Below are positions 5,024 to 5,795 of a stretch of DNA of 5,795 nt, piece by piece. This DNA comes from Armatimonadota bacterium (GTDB lineage Bacteria; Sysuimicrobiota; Sysuimicrobiia; Sysuimicrobiales; VGFF01): positions 1-5,795 of the forward strand of contig VGFF01000127.1 of NCBI GenBank assembly GCA_016868955.1. Direction: 5' to 3'. The notes beneath the pieces were generated by a model that was not told the DNA's origin, did no database searches, and saw only the letters and a program-made list of their open reading frames with translations. Position 1 is the first letter of the stretch. Every line of letters starts with the position of its first letter. The position numbers and the translations under genes are program-made.

Positions 5024-5795
5024 TGCGCGTCCTGTTCGTCGGCGACGTTCACGGAAAACCGGGCCGGCGGGCGGTCGCGCAACGGGTATCCAAGCTTCGT
5101 CGCGAGCTGGGCTTGGATTTCGTCGTCGCCAACGGCGAAAACGGCGCCGGCGGCTCGGGGATCACGCCCGAAACCGCGCAGGAGCTCTTCGCCGCCGGCG
5201 TCGACGTGTTGACGGGCGGCAACCACACGTGGCAGAAGCGAGAGGCGCTGGCGTTGCTCGACGCCGAGCCGTACCTGCTTCGTCCCGCGAACTATCCACC
5301 CGGCGTGCCGGGGCGCGGCGCGGTCGTCTACGAGCGCGACGGCAAGCGCCTCGGCGTGATCAATCTCCAAGGCCGCATCTTCATGGCGCCGCTCGAGGAC
5401 CCGTTTCGGGCGGCTATCGAAGCGATCGAGGCGTTGACACCGCGCCCAATGTGGTCGCTCGTCGACATGCATGCCGAGGCGACGTCGGAGAAGGTCGCGC
5501 TTGGCTGGTACTTGGCCGGGCGTGTCACGGCCGTCGTCGGCACGCACACGCACGTGCAAACCGCGGATGAGCGCATCCTGCCGGGCGGAACCGCCTACAT
5601 CACGGACGTCGGAATGACCGGACCGCGCGACGGCGTGATCGGGATGGATCGAACCACGATCTTGGAGCGATTTCTCACCCAGCTGCCTGCCCGGTTCGAG
5701 GTTGCCTCCGGCCCGGTCCAATTCTCGGCGGTGGTCATCGACGCCGACGATTACGGTAATGCGGTCGCGATTCAGCGCCTGTACGAGACGTTGGA
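5023..5795 (+). CDS. ymdB: YmdB-type metallophosphoesterase (TIGR00282 family), 3' end outside window
   Basis: This gene runs off the window after 257 codons. Bacillus subtilis YmdB has about 264 residues, so only a few are missing. YmdB is a cytoplasmic dinuclear metal phosphodiesterase acting on cyclic nucleotides such as 2',3'-cAMP, and it affects biofilm and developmental gene expression in Bacillus. All metal and catalytic residues are visible: Asp8 in GDVHG, Glu39 and Asn40 in NGEN, Asn67 and His68 in GGNHTW, His150 in DMHAEATSEK, and His175 and His177 in GTHTHVQTADERILP. The family signature AYITDVGMTGPRDGVIGMDR (191-210) follows. The ATG at 5023 overlaps the upstream stop as TGATG, with a weak GCGAAG ribosome site. 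It is adjacent to rny in many Firmicutes; here one extra gene separates them. Confidence in the family is very high; substrate preference is from family knowledge. Confidence 0.96.
   Translation, partial: MRVLFVGDVHGKPGRRAVAQRVSKLRRELGLDFVVANGENGAGGSGITPETAQELFAAGVDVLTGGNHTWQKREALALLDAEPYLLRPANYPPGVPGRGAVVYERDGKRLGVINLQGRIFMAPLEDPFRAAIEAIEALTPRPMWSLVDMHAEATSEKVALGWYLAGRVTAVVGTHTHVQTADERILPGGTAYITDVGMTGPRDGVIGMDRTTILERFLTQLPARFEVASGPVQFSAVVIDADDYGNAVAIQRLYETL

Noticed and set aside
4993..5721. 242-codon minus-strand frame opposite ymdB
   Set aside because: The plus strand encodes YmdB with all metal ligands and family signature; the antisense frame shows no recognisable domain.

Overview
This is a GC-rich bacterial chromosomal stretch, densely coded, holding six protein genes with almost no spacing except one divergent promoter region. 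No RNA gene, insertion sequence, CRISPR array or phage gene is visible. The content is housekeeping. RNase Y, YmdB, a long-form HflX, a LexA of the Bacillus/Actinobacteria type with a matching operator, and a DapL-like aminotransferase point to a Gram-positive-like or other terrabacterial lineage, such as GC-rich Firmicutes, Chloroflexota, Eremiobacterota or Armatimonadota. The sequence alone does not decide the phylum.

Layout. Positions 1-318 hold the C-terminal end of a class I/II aminotransferase, probably LL-diaminopimelate aminotransferase of the lysine and cell-wall pathway. After 34 bases comes hflX (353-2149), a ribosome-associated GTPase, on the same strand. It converges on lexA (2130-2744, minus strand), the SOS repressor, and the two 3' ends overlap by 20 bp. 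Positions 2745-2952 form a shared divergent regulatory region. It holds a lexA promoter whose -35 is overlapped by a near-consensus SOS box, a good sigma-70-type promoter for the rightward operon, and several unexplained dyads and repeats. Rightward lies a tight operon with overlapping genes: rny (RNase Y, start uncertain and probably non-canonical), an unrecognised 179-residue protein, and ymdB (metallophosphoesterase, cut by the window end a few residues short of its expected C terminus).

How they work together. rny and ymdB are known neighbours in Firmicutes. RNase Y is the membrane-anchored endonuclease that starts mRNA decay, and YmdB is a cyclic-nucleotide phosphodiesterase. The unknown gene between them, joined by start/stop overlaps on both sides, is the best candidate here for undescribed biology, namely a possible RNase Y partner. 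The divergent arrangement puts the DNA-damage repressor next to the mRNA-decay operon, so the LexA site could touch both promoters.
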